A DNA stretch of 64,000 nucleotides from assembly GCF_001598255.1 (NCBI RefSeq), contig NZ_BCYP01000027.1, forward strand, positions 62,001 through 126,000, in the 5' to 3' direction. The position numbers and the translations under genes are program-made. The DNA is from Mitsuaria chitosanitabida ATCC BAA-476 = NBRC 102408 (GTDB taxonomy: Bacteria; Pseudomonadota; Gammaproteobacteria; Burkholderiales; Burkholderiaceae_C). Positions 25,811 to 35,478 of this stretch are shown piece after piece; the stretch's first letter is position 1; each line of letters opens with the position of its first letter. The notes beneath the pieces were generated by a model, which saw only the letters and a list, made by a program, of their open reading frames with translations, was not told the origin of the DNA and did no database searches.

Positions 25811-27496
25811 ATGGACCGCGCCCGCATCGACGCCGCCCTCATGGCTTCCGCCGTCATCGACCCCGACAGGCTCGATCCCACCGTGATCGCGCCCGCTGTC
25901 ACGGTCCCCGCCGCCACCGACCTCGCCGCCCAGGATCGCGCGCTCATGGGCCGCCGAGGCGCGCTGCGCGCCGGTGCCGCCGCCGCGCTGACGACCGCCG
26001 CGGCGACCGTGCCCCGCCTGGCGCTGGCTCGCGCCGGCGAGGCGCTGGCCAGCGCCGCCCACCTGGCCAACGGCGCCGCCGCCCTGAGCGCCGAGGACTT
26101 CGAGCGGGCCGTGGCCGAGGCGCCCGAGCTGCTGCCGCTGCGCGGCTGGTCCGGCGAGGACCGCGCCGCCGCCCGGCTGCGCATCGAAGGCCGCTGGCCC
26201 CGCGAGCTCAACGGCACGCTGTACCGCAACGGCCCTGGCCTGATGAGCCGCGGCGGCGAGCGCTACCGCCACTGGTTCGACGGCGACGGCCTGGTGCAGG
26301 CCTGGCGCTTCGAGGGCGGCCAGGCGAGCCATCAGGCGCGCTTCGTCCGCACGTCGAAGTTCGAGGCCGAGCAGAAGGCCGGCCAGTTCCTGATGCCGAC
26401 GCTGGGCACGGCGATCCCGCCGCAGCGGCCGCTGACAGGGCCGGACAGCCTCAACGTCGCCAACACCAGCGTGTTGCGTCTGCAGGACCGGCTGTATGCG
26501 CTGTGGGAAGGCGGCAGCGCCTACGAGCTCGACGCGGGCTCGCTCGCGACCACCGGCGTGAAGACCTGGGCGCCGGAGCTGCGCGGGATGCCGTTCTCGG
26601 CGCATCCCAAGGTCGAGCCGGACGGCACGGTCTGGAACTTCGGCGCCACCGCGCGCCATCTGGCCGTGTACCGCATCGGCCGGGACGGCGCGCTGAATCG
26701 CCATCAGGTGCTGTCGCTGCCGATGTCGGCGATGGTCCATGACTTCGCGGTGTCGGAGCGGCACCTGGTCTTCCTGCTGGCGCCGATCACGCTGGACATG
26801 GCGCGCGTGCAGCAGGGCGCGAGCATGATCGCGTCCATGCAATGGCGGGCGGAGCAGGGCACCCGCGTCCTGGTCCTGGACAAGGAGACGCTGACGCCGC
26901 GCTGGTACCAGCTGCCGGCGAGCATGGTCTTCCACTTCGGCAATGCCTGGGAGACGGCGGACGAGCTGGTGGTCGACTACGTTGAGGCGCCGGCGCTGCC
27001 GGCGTTCAACGCCCGCATCGCGCAACTGATGTCGGGCCACCGCAGCGAGTCGGTGCCTTCGCAGCCGCGGCTGCTGCGTCTGCCGCTCCAGGGCGGCGAG
27101 CCGCGCCTGGCGGCGCGGGATGAGTCGGTCGAGTTCCCGGTCGTCGATCCGCGCGTGGTCGGCCGGCGCCACCGATACGTCTACTACCCGGTGCGGGTGG
27201 AGGATCCGCGCCGCTGGGGCTTCGACGGGGTGATGCGGCTGGACATGGAGACCGGCGCCCGCCAGCGCTTCGGCTTCAGCGAGCCGGTGATGCTGGAGGA
27301 GCAGCTGCTGGTGCCCAAGCCGGGATCGACCCGCGAGGGCGAGGGCTGGCTGCTGGGCACCGGCTACGACGTGAAGCGCCAGCGCAGCTTCGCCACGGTG
27401 TTCAACGCCGAGCGGATCGAGGACGGTCCGGTGGCGCGGGCCTGGCTCCCGTACTGGGCGCCGCTGGGCTTCCACGGACGCTTCTATCCCGCTTGA
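25811..27496 (+). CDS. Carotenoid oxygenase (RPE65 family) with Tat-like signal
   Basis: A Fe(II) dioxygenase cleaving carotenoids or related apocarotenoid/stilbene substrates, 561 residues. All four iron-binding His are present: about H265 (SAHPKV), H310 (MVHDF), H375 (VFHFGNAWE) and H555 (GFHGRFY). A twin-Arg signal [15 protein letters not shown] is at residues 47-61, after an unusually long 45-residue leader. An in-frame ATG at 25946 ([10 protein letters not shown]) would give a classical short Tat signal, but GAGGAG favours the upstream ATG. An exported oxygenase is unusual. Coupled with the DUF2141 gene 17 bp upstream. Confidence 0.88.
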   Translation: MDRARIDAALMASAVIDPDRLDPTVIAPAVTVPAATDLAAQDRALMGRRGALRAGAAAALTTAAATVPRLALARAGEALASAAHLANGAAALSAEDFERAVAEAPELLPLRGWSGEDRAAARLRIEGRWPRELNGTLYRNGPGLMSRGGERYRHWFDGDGLVQAWRFEGGQASHQARFVRTSKFEAEQKAGQFLMPTLGTAIPPQRPLTGPDSLNVANTSVLRLQDRLYALWEGGSAYELDAGSLATTGVKTWAPELRGMPFSAHPKVEPDGTVWNFGATARHLAVYRIGRDGALNRHQVLSLPMSAMVHDFAVSERHLVFLLAPITLDMARVQQGASMIASMQWRAEQGTRVLVLDKETLTPRWYQLPASMVFHFGNAWETADELVVDYVEAPALPAFNARIAQLMSGHRSESVPSQPRLLRLPLQGGEPRLAARDESVEFPVVDPRVVGRRHRYVYYPVRVEDPRRWGFDGVMRLDMETGARQRFGFSEPVMLEEQLLVPKPGSTREGEGWLLGTGYDVKRQRSFATVFNAERIEDGPVARAWLPYWAPLGFHGRFYPA

Positions 27497-27621
27497 TCCC
27501 TTCGGCTTCCGCCGAGGCTGCCTGGGCGGCACCACACCCGCACTGCCGGTCAGGCGAGGCGTGGGCGGAGACGCGGGGCCGCGATAATCGCGGCTTCCGT
27601 TCCTCCTCCTTCGAGCTCCCC

Positions 27622-28281
27622 ATGACCCAAGACGAATTGAAGACCCTGGTCGGCCAGGCCGCATTGCAGTACGTGACGCCGGATACGGTGGTCGGGGTGG
27701 GGACCGGCTCGACGGTCGACAAGTTCATCGACGCGCTGGCCGCCAGCGGCATCCGCATCGCGGGCGCGGTGTCGAGCTCGGTGCGCAGCACGGAGCGGAT
27801 GAAGGCGCTGGGCATCCCGGTCCTGGACGCGGCCGAGGTCGAGTCGCTGCAGGTCTACATCGACGGCGCCGACGAGATCGATCACGGCGGACACATGATC
27901 AAGGGCGGCGGCGCCGCGCTGACGCGCGAGAAGATCGTGGCCGACCTGGCCAAGACCTTCGTCTGCATCGCCGACGAGAGCAAGCTGGTGCAGGCGCTGG
28001 GCGCCTTCCCGCTGCCGGTCGAGGTGATCCCGATGGCGGCGGCGCAGATCGCGCGCCGCTTCCGCGCGATGGGTGGCGAGGCGGTGCTGCGCAAGGACTG
28101 CGTGACCGACAACGGCTGCCACATCCTGGACGTCAAGGGCCTGAAGATCACCGATCCGGCGGCATTCGAGGCCGACGTCAACCAGTGGCCGGGCGTGGTC
28201 ACCGTGGGCGTGTTCGCCCGCAACAAGGCCGGCGTGTGCCTGCTCGGCACGGCGCAGGGTGTGAGGACGATGACGTTCTGA
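27622..28281 (+). CDS. rpiA: Ribose-5-phosphate isomerase A
   Basis: Interconverts ribose-5-phosphate and ribulose-5-phosphate in the non-oxidative pentose phosphate pathway. It has 219 residues, as expected. Motifs: [14 protein letters not shown] (phosphate loop), [43 protein letters not shown] (split over strands) and CIADESKL. The chosen ATG ([10 protein letters not shown]) matches family starts. Confidence 0.96.
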   Translation: MTQDELKTLVGQAALQYVTPDTVVGVGTGSTVDKFIDALAASGIRIAGAVSSSVRSTERMKALGIPVLDAAEVESLQVYIDGADEIDHGGHMIKGGGAALTREKIVADLAKTFVCIADESKLVQALGAFPLPVEVIPMAAAQIARRFRAMGGEAVLRKDCVTDNGCHILDVKGLKITDPAAFEADVNQWPGVVTVGVFARNKAGVCLLGTAQGVRTMTF

Positions 28282-28302
28282 GCGTCGACGTTCTCAAAGC
28301 AA

Positions 28303-28324
28303 ATCGGGGCCCGCGGGCCCCGAT
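28303..28324. terminator. Hairpin between convergent rpiA and the chemoreceptor gene
   Basis: A 10-bp perfect stem ATCGGGGCCC / GGGCCCCGAT with a 2-nt inner loop. Read on the minus strand it is followed by TTTGCTTTG, so it works best as the chemoreceptor terminator; rightward there is no U-tract. Confidence 0.65.
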
Positions 28325-28345
28325 CTGCATGGCGCGTCCCCGCGC

Positions 28346-29896
28346 TCAGCGCAGGCGGAACACCGAGATCGCCGTCGCCAGGCGCTGCGACTGCTCCTTG
28401 AGGCTCTCCGCGGCGGCGGCGGATTCCTCGACCAGCGCGGCGTTCTGCTGCGTCATCTGGTCCAGCTGACCCACGGCGGCGTTGACCTGGTTGATGCCGT
28501 CGCTCTGCTCGCGGGCCGCGGCGCTGATCTCGCCGATGATGTCGGCCACGCGCTGCACGCTGGCGACGATCTCCGTCATCGCGCCGCCCGCATCCTCGAC
28601 CAGGCGCGAACCCGACTCCACGCGCTCGACGCTGGCGCCGATCAGGGTCTTGATCTCCTTGGCCGCTTCCGCGCTGCGCTGCGCCAGCGAGCGGACCTCA
28701 CCGGCCACGACCGCGAAGCCGCGACCCTGCTCGCCCGCGCGGGCCGCTTCCACCGCCGCGTTCAGCGCGAGGATGTTGGTCTGGAAGGCGATGCCGTCGA
28801 TGGTGCCGATGATGTCGGCGATGCGGCGCGAGCTGTCGCTGATCTCGCCCATGGTGCTCACCACCTGACCCATCACCGAGCCGCCGCGCTGCGCGGTCTC
28901 GGCCGCGGAGCTCGACAGCTGGTTGGCCGTCATCGCCGAGTCGGCGGTCTGGCGCACGGTGCCCGTCAGCTGCGTCATCGAGGCCGCGACCTCCTGCAGG
29001 TTGGACGCCGTCTGCTCGGTGCGGGCGCTCAGGTCGTGGTTGCCGGTGGCGATCTCGGCGCTGGCGGTCCCGATGCTCTCGGCCGAGCCGCGCACGTCGC
29101 CGATCAGCTTCAGCAGCTGGTCCTGCATGCCGCTGAGCGAGCCCAGCAGCTGGCCGGTCTCGTCGCGACCGCCCTGGGGCACGCGCTGCGTCAGGTCGAA
29201 GTTGGCGATGGCGTCGGCCACGTCGGCGGCGCCCTGCAGCGGACGGGTGATCGAGCGCGTCAGCGTGACGGCGAACCACACGCCCAGGCCCAGCGCGATC
29301 AGCGAGAACACCAGCAGCGCCGTGCGGGCGCTGGCGTTGGTCGATTCGACGTGCTGAGCGGCCTGGTCCAGCTGCGTGCGCTTGTGCTGCACGATGGCCT
29401 GGATCGCGTCCTGGAACTTCGCGGCGGCGGGCTGGAACTCGCGGTCGAAGATCTCGCGCGACTTCTCGGCCTCGCCCGCCTTCTTGGCCGCGGACACGGC
29501 GTCGCGCGTGCTCAGGTAACCCTTGCGGGCCTCGCTGAGCGTCTCGAACATCTTGCGTTCCTCGTCCGTGACCATGTAGGTCTCGAGCTTCTTCTGCAGC
29601 TCGCCGGATTGCTTGGTCGAGTCGGCCGAGATCGTGGCGAAGAACTGGGCCAGGCTGGCGTCCGCGCTGACGGCGATCGCGCTGGTGCGGTTCACGCCGT
29701 TGGTGATGTTGCGGAACCAGTCGGAGGCCACGCGCTCGGCGGCCAGGTCCTGGTTGAACATCGTGTCGGTCTCGGCGGCGACGCGGCCCAGGGCCAGGTA
29801 GCTCAGGCCGGAGCCGACGAAGGAGATCAACAGCACCAGCCCCAGTACCAGGCCCAGACGTTGGCCGATGGTGCGACCCGCCACGAGATGAATCAT
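28346..29896 (-). CDS. Methyl-accepting chemotaxis protein
   Basis: A 516-residue chemoreceptor. One N-terminal helix ([22 protein letters not shown]) is followed by a periplasmic four-helix-bundle-type sensor (about 35-190), a second membrane helix, HAMP ([18 protein letters not shown]), and a methylation/signalling hairpin with the highly conserved tip ([28 protein letters not shown]). There is no C-terminal NWETF-type pentapeptide, so CheR tethering by that motif is absent. A sigma-28-type promoter is 53 bp upstream. Ligand unknown. Confidence 0.95.
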   Translation of the reverse strand: MIHLVAGRTIGQRLGLVLGLVLLISFVGSGLSYLALGRVAAETDTMFNQDLAAERVASDWFRNITNGVNRTSAIAVSADASLAQFFATISADSTKQSGELQKKLETYMVTDEERKMFETLSEARKGYLSTRDAVSAAKKAGEAEKSREIFDREFQPAAAKFQDAIQAIVQHKRTQLDQAAQHVESTNASARTALLVFSLIALGLGVWFAVTLTRSITRPLQGAADVADAIANFDLTQRVPQGGRDETGQLLGSLSGMQDQLLKLIGDVRGSAESIGTASAEIATGNHDLSARTEQTASNLQEVAASMTQLTGTVRQTADSAMTANQLSSSAAETAQRGGSVMGQVVSTMGEISDSSRRIADIIGTIDGIAFQTNILALNAAVEAARAGEQGRGFAVVAGEVRSLAQRSAEAAKEIKTLIGASVERVESGSRLVEDAGGAMTEIVASVQRVADIIGEISAAAREQSDGINQVNAAVGQLDQMTQQNAALVEESAAAAESLKEQSQRLATAISVFRLR

Positions 29897-29948
29897 GAAA
29901 TGTCCCCGAATGATGAGAATGCGCCCGCTTTCAGGGCGCTTCCGTTGC

Positions 29949-29975
29949 CTATCGACCGGCAGGGGGAAAACTTAA
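29949..29975 (-). promoter_or_regulatory. Sigma-28 (FliA) promoter of the chemoreceptor
   Basis: On the minus strand TTAAGTTT (-35; 29975-29968), 11 nt, and GTCGATAG (-10; 29956-29949) match the E. coli FliA consensus (TAAAGTTT-N11-GCCGATAA) at 13 of 16 positions, with exact spacing, 53 bp from the start codon. This places the receptor in the flagellar class 3 regulon. Confidence 0.8.
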
Positions 29976-30033
29976 ACGGTCGGCGCGAAGGGATGCGGAC
30001 AATGCGCCATCCTTCACATCCGGAGATTGATCG

Positions 30034-30381
30034 ATGTCATCCGAGTGCCCGTCGAGCTACCTGCAGGTCATCGCGCATTACCACGTCAAGCCGGGGCTGG
30101 GCGATCAGGTCGGCGCGCTGCTGGCCGAGCTCACCGCCGCGACGCGGGGCGAGCCCAAGAATCTGGCCTACGACTTCTACCGGTCGCCGCGCGATCCGGA
30201 TCGCTACGTGATCCTGGAGCAGTACACCGACGCGAGCGGCCTCGACGAGCACCGTGCCTCCGCGCATTTCCAGCGTCTGGGCTTCGGCACCATCATCCCG
30301 ATGCTGGTGTCGCGCGAAGTGACGAGCTATGTGGTCCGGGTCGGACAGGACGGCCAGCCCGGCGGGGCGAGCGCGACCTGA
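30034..30381 (+). CDS. Antibiotic biosynthesis monooxygenase (ABM) domain protein
   Basis: A 115-residue ferredoxin-like fold protein of the ABM/YgiN family (LQVIAHYHVKPGLGDQVGALLAEL ... NLAYDFYRSPRDPDRYVILEQYTD ... LDEHRASAHFQRL). These small cofactor-free oxygenases act on quinones or polyphenols, or serve as stress proteins. No genes of a pathway are adjacent. Start at the ATG after GGAG at 30020. Confidence 0.85.
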   Translation: MSSECPSSYLQVIAHYHVKPGLGDQVGALLAELTAATRGEPKNLAYDFYRSPRDPDRYVILEQYTDASGLDEHRASAHFQRLGFGTIIPMLVSREVTSYVVRVGQDGQPGGASAT

Positions 30382-30457
30382 TCGGCACCGAGGATCGGTC
30401 TGGCCGGCTACACGACCGCGCAGGTGTCCGCGATGAAGCGTCTGGCGGCAAGTTCGA

Positions 30458-32386
30458 TCAGCCAGCGCTCCGACGTTGTTTCGCGCCGAACCGAGCGGGA
30501 TCCAGCGCCTCCGCGAGGCTCGCCTCGATCGGCCACGGCGCTCCCGTGAGCTGGGCCGCCAGCAACTCGGCGCACAGCGTGGCCCAGGTCAGCCCGCGCG
30601 AGGCCAAGGCCCCCATCACCATCAGCCCCGGCTGTCGCGGCCAGAAGCGCACCTGCTCGGCGCGTTGATCGGGCGCGGCCATCGGCAGCGCGCCGACGAT
30701 GGGCAGGCGATCCGGCACCAGGCTGCGCCAGCCGACGCGGCCGGCCAGCGGCAACTGATCGGGGATGTCCGAGGACGGGAGCAACTGCCCCAATCGCTGA
30801 AGGTTCTGTGCCTGATCGGTCTCGCGCAGCGCGGGGTCCAGGTCGCCCGGGTCGGCGCTGGCGCCGAAGCACAAGCGACCATCTGGCAGGCTCAGCGCAT
30901 AGCCCAGACCGGCGACCGGCATCGCGAGCCGAGGCGGCGAGGCGGCCGCGGCCATCAGGCTCAGCTGGCCGCGTTGCGAGACCCATGGCCACTCGGGGCC
31001 GGCGGACCATGCCGCGGCCAGCGATCCGCTGCCGATGCCGCCGCACAGCACGACCGCGTCGGCCGAGGCGATGACCTCGCCGCGCATGTCCACCGCCGAC
31101 CAGCGCGAGCTGGCCTCGTCGCGGCGCAAGGCGGCGACCGGTGCGTTCACGCGCAGTTCGATGCGCTCGTCGGCCAGCCAGGCCTGGACGAGGGCCGGCG
31201 GCGATACCGCGCCGCCCCCGGGGAAGAACCAGGCCGGCTGCCCGAGCGTGATGCCTGCCCGGGCATCGGCCGCCTCGGCCTCCAGGGCCTGGACGTAATC
31301 GTCCGGCAGGCCGCAGCGCGCCAGCAGCGCGCGCATCTCGTCGAGCGCCTGGGGTTGCCGCTCGACGCGCAACAGACCCCATTGCAGCCAGGGGAGGCGA
31401 TCCGACATGCGGCGCAGCTCGCGCTGCGTCGCGAGCGCCGCCGCCCGGTTGAAGCGGGCATGCGGGCCGTCCTCCGCGTGCAGCGTGCCGTGGAAGAGGC
31501 CGCCCGGGTTGCCCGAGGCCTGCGCGGCGCACGACGGTCCGGCCTCGAGCACCGTGCAGCGCAGGCCCTCGCGGGTGAGCACGCGAGCGCAGGCGGCGCC
31601 CGCCAGGCCGGCGCCGATGATCAGCACGTGCTGCGCCTCGGGCGCGATCGCGGCGCGTCCGGGTGGCGTCGGCACGCGATGGCGCGGTGTGAAGCGAGCC
31701 GCGCTCATCGACCACTTGCCGGCGAGACCGGGGAGCTTCTCCACCGTGAAGCCCGCCGCGCTCAGACCGTCCCGCACGCCGCGGGCCACGCTCCAGGTCG
31801 CGGCCGTCGCGCCGTCGGCGGCCAGGCGGCCGACCTGCTTGAACACGCCGACCTCCCACAGCGTCGGGTTCTTCGCCGGCGCGAAACCGTCGAGGTAGAA
31901 GGCGTCGACCTGCGCGACCAGCTCCGGCAGCCAATCGCGGGCGTCGCCGAAGGCCAGCAACAGCCGCACGCGGCCCTCCTCGAAGTCCAGCGCGTGCAGG
32001 TTGGGGGTCAGCGAGGGCCAGGCGTCCAGCAGCTGACGAGCGAGCGCGGGCTCCGGCGAGGTCGCGTGGGCGCGGGCGAGATCCTCCCGCGTCAGCGGGT
32101 GCTTCTCGAGGCTGAGGAAGACGAGCCGCTCGCAGCGCTGCGGATCGGCGCGCCAGGCGGCCCAGGTCGCGAGGAAGTTGTTGCCCAGGCCGAAGCCGGT
32201 CTCCAGCACGACGAAGCGCGCGCGGCCGCGCCAGCGCCCGGGCAGTCCGTTGCCGCTCAGGAAGACGTGCCGCGCCTGCGCGAAGGCGCCGGCGGGCGAG
32301 TGGTACGGGTCGTCGAACTCCGGCGCGCGGGGGAGGGCGGCGTCGGTGAAATCGACGCGGGCCGGGAGGATGGGCGCGGTCTTCAT
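30458..32386 (-). CDS. mnmC: Bifunctional tRNA mnm5s2U34 modification enzyme MnmC
   Basis: Completes the mnm5(s2)U modification at the wobble position of tRNAs: a C-terminal FAD-dependent oxidase removes the carboxymethyl, and an N-terminal methyltransferase adds the methyl. It has 642 residues. The MTase half shows VLETGFGLGNNFLATW and the region DAFYLDGFAPAKNPTLW. The FAD half starts with VLIIGAGLAGAACARVL (GxGxxG). The frame is open upstream; I chose MKTAPILPARVDF since the DFTDA-RAPEFDD start is family-like. Confidence 0.95.
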   Translation of the reverse strand: MKTAPILPARVDFTDAALPRAPEFDDPYHSPAGAFAQARHVFLSGNGLPGRWRGRARFVVLETGFGLGNNFLATWAAWRADPQRCERLVFLSLEKHPLTREDLARAHATSPEPALARQLLDAWPSLTPNLHALDFEEGRVRLLLAFGDARDWLPELVAQVDAFYLDGFAPAKNPTLWEVGVFKQVGRLAADGATAATWSVARGVRDGLSAAGFTVEKLPGLAGKWSMSAARFTPRHRVPTPPGRAAIAPEAQHVLIIGAGLAGAACARVLTREGLRCTVLEAGPSCAAQASGNPGGLFHGTLHAEDGPHARFNRAAALATQRELRRMSDRLPWLQWGLLRVERQPQALDEMRALLARCGLPDDYVQALEAEAADARAGITLGQPAWFFPGGGAVSPPALVQAWLADERIELRVNAPVAALRRDEASSRWSAVDMRGEVIASADAVVLCGGIGSGSLAAAWSAGPEWPWVSQRGQLSLMAAAASPPRLAMPVAGLGYALSLPDGRLCFGASADPGDLDPALRETDQAQNLQRLGQLLPSSDIPDQLPLAGRVGWRSLVPDRLPIVGALPMAAPDQRAEQVRFWPRQPGLMVMGALASRGLTWATLCAELLAAQLTGAPWPIEASLAEALDPARFGAKQRRSAG

Positions 32387-32511
32387 GGGGGAGGGTCGTG
32401 GAGGCGGCGAGTATGCCCAAGGCGGGTCGCTGTGTGCGCGCCGTCGGCGCGGCGCGAACTCGATCCGGTCAAGCGCGAGGGGCGGTCGATGCCACCCTCG
32501 GACGCGCCATG

Positions 32512-32536
32512 AAAAACGGCGCCGAGGAGGCGCCGT
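32512..32536 (-). terminator. Terminator of the leftward RhlE-type helicase gene
   Basis: The stem ACGGCGCC / GGCGCCGT (32516-32523 / 32529-32536) with a 5-nt loop is followed on the minus strand by TTTTTC. It is 20 bp downstream of the helicase stop. It also lies upstream of mnmC, so that gene needs its own promoter. Confidence 0.8.
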
Positions 32537-32555
32537 CTTCATGGGTGGTCGTCGA

Positions 32556-34103
32556 TCAGGACGACTTCGGGCGCGTCAGCGCCGAGCCGGACGGGCGGTT
32601 GCCCTGGCTGCCGTGGCCGCCGCCATGACGGCGGTCGCCCTGGCCCTGACCCTGGCGCTGACCGCCTTGGCCTTGCCCCTGGCCTTGGCGTTGTCCGCCT
32701 TGACCTTGGCCCTGGCCCTGGCCCTGGCCTTGACGCTGTCCCTGGGGTTGGCCGCCCGGACGGCCGCCGCCCTGTGCCTGGCGAGGCTGACCCTGGCCGC
32801 CGCCCTGCGGACGACCCTGGCCTTGCGGACGGCCACCGCCGCCGCCACCGCGGCGACCACCGCCACCGCCACCGGCCGGACGCGGGGCGCCGGAAGACTT
32901 GCCCAGGCCGCCGTTCAGCACCATGCGGCCCATCACGATGGGCTCGGCCTTGGCGTTGGGATCGGGTTCGAAGCCGGGGACGACCTCGCGCGGGATCTCG
33001 CGCTTGATCAGCTTCTGGATGTCGCGCAGGAAGCCTTCCTCGTCGACGCACACCAGCGACAGGGCCTCGCCCTGCGCGCCGGCGCGACCCGTGCGGCCGA
33101 TGCGGTGCACGTAGTCCTCGGCCACGTTGGGCAGCTCGTAGTTGATGACGTGCGGGAGCTGGTCGATGTCGATGCCGCGCGCGGCGATGTCGGTCGCCAC
33201 CAGCACCTTCAGGTCGCCGCTCTTGAACTCGGACAGCGCCTTCGTGCGGGCGCCCTGGCTCTTGTTGCCGTGGATCGCCATCGCGGTGATGCCCTGCTTG
33301 TCCAGGAACTCGGCCAGGCGGTTGGCGCCGTGCTTCATCCGCGTGAACACCAGCACCTGATGCCAGTCGTGCTTGGTGATCAGGTGGGCCAGCAGTTCCT
33401 TCTTCTTGTCGCGGTCGACCGGGTGGATCTTCTGCGCGATCGTGTCGGCCGTGGCGTTGCGGCGCGCGACCTCGATCAGGCCGGGGTTGTCCAGCAGGCG
33501 GTCGGCCAGGGCCTTGATCTCGTCGCTGAAGGTCGCGGAGAACAGCAGGCTCTGCTTCTTCGCGGGCAGCAGGGCCAGCACCTTCTTGATGTCGTGGATG
33601 AAGCCCATGTCCAGCATGCGGTCGGCTTCGTCCAGCACGAGGATCTCGACCTTGGACAGGTCCAGCGTGCCTTGCTGCGCGTGGTCCAGCAGACGGCCCG
33701 GCGTCGCCACCAGGATGTCCACGCCCTTGCGCAGCTGGCTGATCTGCGGGTTCATGCCGACGCCGCCGAACATGACCATGCTGGTCAGCGGGAGGTACTT
33801 GCCGTAGGTGCGCACGCTTTCCTCGACCTGCGCGGCGAGTTCGCGGGTGGGCGTCAGGACCAGCGCGCGGATCGCGGGGCGACCCTTGGCGTCACGCACG
33901 GGCTTGCCGGCGGACAGGCGCTCCAGCACGGGGAGGGTGAAGCCGGCGGTCTTGCCGGTGCCGGTCTGGGCGCCGGCCATCAGGTCGCCGCCGGTGAGGA
34001 CGGCGGGGATCGCCTGGCTCTGGATCGGGGTGGGGTTGGTGTAGCCGGCGTCGGCGATCGCGCGGAGCAGGGGCTGGGACAGTCCCAGTGCATCAAAACT
34101 CAT
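32556..34103 (-). CDS. rhlE: DEAD-box RNA helicase, RhlE type, with Gly/Gln/Arg tail
   Basis: ATP-dependent RNA helicase, 515 residues; RhlE-type enzymes act in ribosome and RNA metabolism, often in the cold. Motifs: Q-motif ([14 protein letters not shown]), [44 protein letters not shown], and in domain 2 [13 protein letters not shown] and [10 protein letters not shown]. The last about 145 residues are low-complexity: Gly/Arg-rich RGG-like, then repeats of GQGQ and QRQG. Start chosen at [16 protein letters not shown]; the long upstream open frame is not family-like. A 451-bp non-coding region precedes it. Confidence 0.92.
   Translation of the reverse strand: MSFDALGLSQPLLRAIADAGYTNPTPIQSQAIPAVLTGGDLMAGAQTGTGKTAGFTLPVLERLSAGKPVRDAKGRPAIRALVLTPTRELAAQVEESVRTYGKYLPLTSMVMFGGVGMNPQISQLRKGVDILVATPGRLLDHAQQGTLDLSKVEILVLDEADRMLDMGFIHDIKKVLALLPAKKQSLLFSATFSDEIKALADRLLDNPGLIEVARRNATADTIAQKIHPVDRDKKKELLAHLITKHDWHQVLVFTRMKHGANRLAEFLDKQGITAMAIHGNKSQGARTKALSEFKSGDLKVLVATDIAARGIDIDQLPHVINYELPNVAEDYVHRIGRTGRAGAQGEALSLVCVDEEGFLRDIQKLIKREIPREVVPGFEPDPNAKAEPIVMGRMVLNGGLGKSSGAPRPAGGGGGGRRGGGGGGRPQGQGRPQGGGQGQPRQAQGGGRPGGQPQGQRQGQGQGQGQGQGGQRQGQGQGQGGQRQGQGQGDRRHGGGHGSQGNRPSGSALTRPKSS
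32640..32748. repeat. Hexamer-type repeats in the helicase tail
   Basis: Near-perfect tandem repeats of CTGGCC / TTGGCC / CTGACC type on the plus strand encode alternating Gly and Gln in the helicase C-terminus. The block can vary in copy number by replication slippage without breaking the frame because units are multiples of three. Confidence 0.75.
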
Positions 34104-34554
34104 AGGCCGCTTTGTTCTTGCTCGAGAGAGCTTTGTGTGCAGCGCGCCGGCCCGGGGAGGGCCTGGCGCCAGTCTTCGGCTGCCGTGGGAGAGCGTGAGC
34201 TCAAAAACATGAAAGCCGCGGCAAGACTGAGCCGCGGCGATGGCCGGGATTGTAGCCGACCGGGTCCGACGCCCTCCGTGAGGAAGGTCCGGCTCGGCCC
34301 GTGTGGCACGTGCGTCGCCCGAGCGTTCGTCATCGGGGAATCCGACAGCTTTCCGCAAGCTCCGCGACAGGCCGATCACAGTGTTCATCGGGCGGAAAAC
34401 GCCCTCGCGCGGGGCGCGGCGTGTCGGCGTCCGCAGCCGTGTTTCAGGCCGGTTAACCGTGGGTAAAAAGCGCGGGAAGGCCCGGCCAGATCAGGCTTCC
34501 GAGAGGTTTCGGGCGGCATAGTCTTGCGCCAGTTCCCACTCGAATCACGTAGCC
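34104..34554. other. 451-bp intergenic region between helicase and response regulator
   Basis: No credible gene. It holds the divergent control regions. A palindromic pair GCCGCGGC / GCCGCGGC at 34215-34222 and 34231-34238 forms an 8-bp stem with an 8-nt loop. Read leftward, it is followed by TTTCATGTTTTT, so it could be an attenuator-type terminator in the leader of the helicase gene, about 110 nt upstream of its start. The rest is featureless GC-rich sequence; I see no convincing sigma-70 promoter. Confidence 0.5.
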
Positions 34555-35262
34555 ATGAGCGCCCCGTTCCCCGATCCCGCCGCAGGCACCCACCTGCTGC
34601 TGCTGGACCCCGACAGCCATGCGCGGCTGCGTTTTTCGGCGCTGCTGCGGGCCTGGGGATTCCGCGTCACCGACAGCAGCGAGGCCGCCTTGCTCGACCG
34701 CGTACCGCTGCTGCCGGTGGACCTGGCGCTGCTCGATCCCAGCGATGCCCGCGAGGCGGGCTGGGGCGCGCTGACGCGGCTGCGCCAGCGATCGCGCCTC
34801 CCGGTGGTCGTGCTGCTGCAGCACGACAGCACGCTGGAGCGGGTGCTCGCGCTGGAGCGCGGCGCCGACGCGGTCGTGGCCAAGGACGGCGAGCCACGCG
34901 AGCTGCAGGCCCGCATCAAGGCGCTGTTGCGCCCGCGTGAGGGCGATGCGGCCGAGGTGCTGATGTTCGGCCGCTTCCGGCTGGAGCCCATGACGCGCCG
35001 GCTGACCGGGCCGGGCGGCTTCTGCGTGGTGCTCTCGCAGAGCGAATACAAGCTGCTGCGCGCCTTCCTGGAGCGCCCGCACAGCGTGCTGCAGCGGCAG
35101 GAACTGCTGCACCTGGCGCGCGGCGACGGGGTCACCGCGCTGGAGCGCAGCGTGGACCTGATGGTCTCGCGGCTGCGTCAGAAGCTGAACGACGACCCGA
35201 GCGCGCCGCTGATCCGGACGGTGCGCGGCATCGGGTATCTCTTCGATCCGCCGCTGCGCTGA
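34555..35262 (+). CDS. OmpR-type response regulator with atypical receiver
   Basis: A 235-residue protein with a receiver-like N-terminus and an intact OmpR winged helix (LSQSEYKLLRAFLERPHSVLQRQELLHL ... VDLMVSRLRQKLNDDPS ... IRTVRGIGYLF). The receiver is partly degenerate: the acidic start LLLLDPDS and an Asp in DLALLDPSDA remain, but the switch Thr/Ser strand reads VVVLLQHD and the KPF after the conserved Lys is AKDG. It may be phosphorylation-independent (inference). No kinase is adjacent; an EF-hand protein is 216 bp downstream. Confidence 0.85.
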   Translation: MSAPFPDPAAGTHLLLLDPDSHARLRFSALLRAWGFRVTDSSEAALLDRVPLLPVDLALLDPSDAREAGWGALTRLRQRSRLPVVVLLQHDSTLERVLALERGADAVVAKDGEPRELQARIKALLRPREGDAAEVLMFGRFRLEPMTRRLTGPGGFCVVLSQSEYKLLRAFLERPHSVLQRQELLHLARGDGVTALERSVDLMVSRLRQKLNDDPSAPLIRTVRGIGYLFDPPLR

Positions 35263-35478
35263 TCGCGTCGGACGCGGGCCGTTCGCGGCGGCCGGCGTCC
35301 GGGTCCCGGGCCTGTGGCCGGGGCTTCCCGTCGGGCTTTGTGTCGACGCCGACATGAGGCCGCTACATCTTCGCCATCAACGGGTTTCCCGATCGGCCGA
35401 AACACAGGCCGAGAGGAGGTCGCGTCCGTCGCGGTGCGGGCCGGCGCCCATGACCATTCACCGCGTAGGAGTCCCCTG

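Noticed and set aside
28303-28324. A strong rightward terminator for rpiA
   Set aside because: The stem is good but no U-tract follows in the rightward direction; the T-rich side is leftward, so it better fits the chemoreceptor gene.
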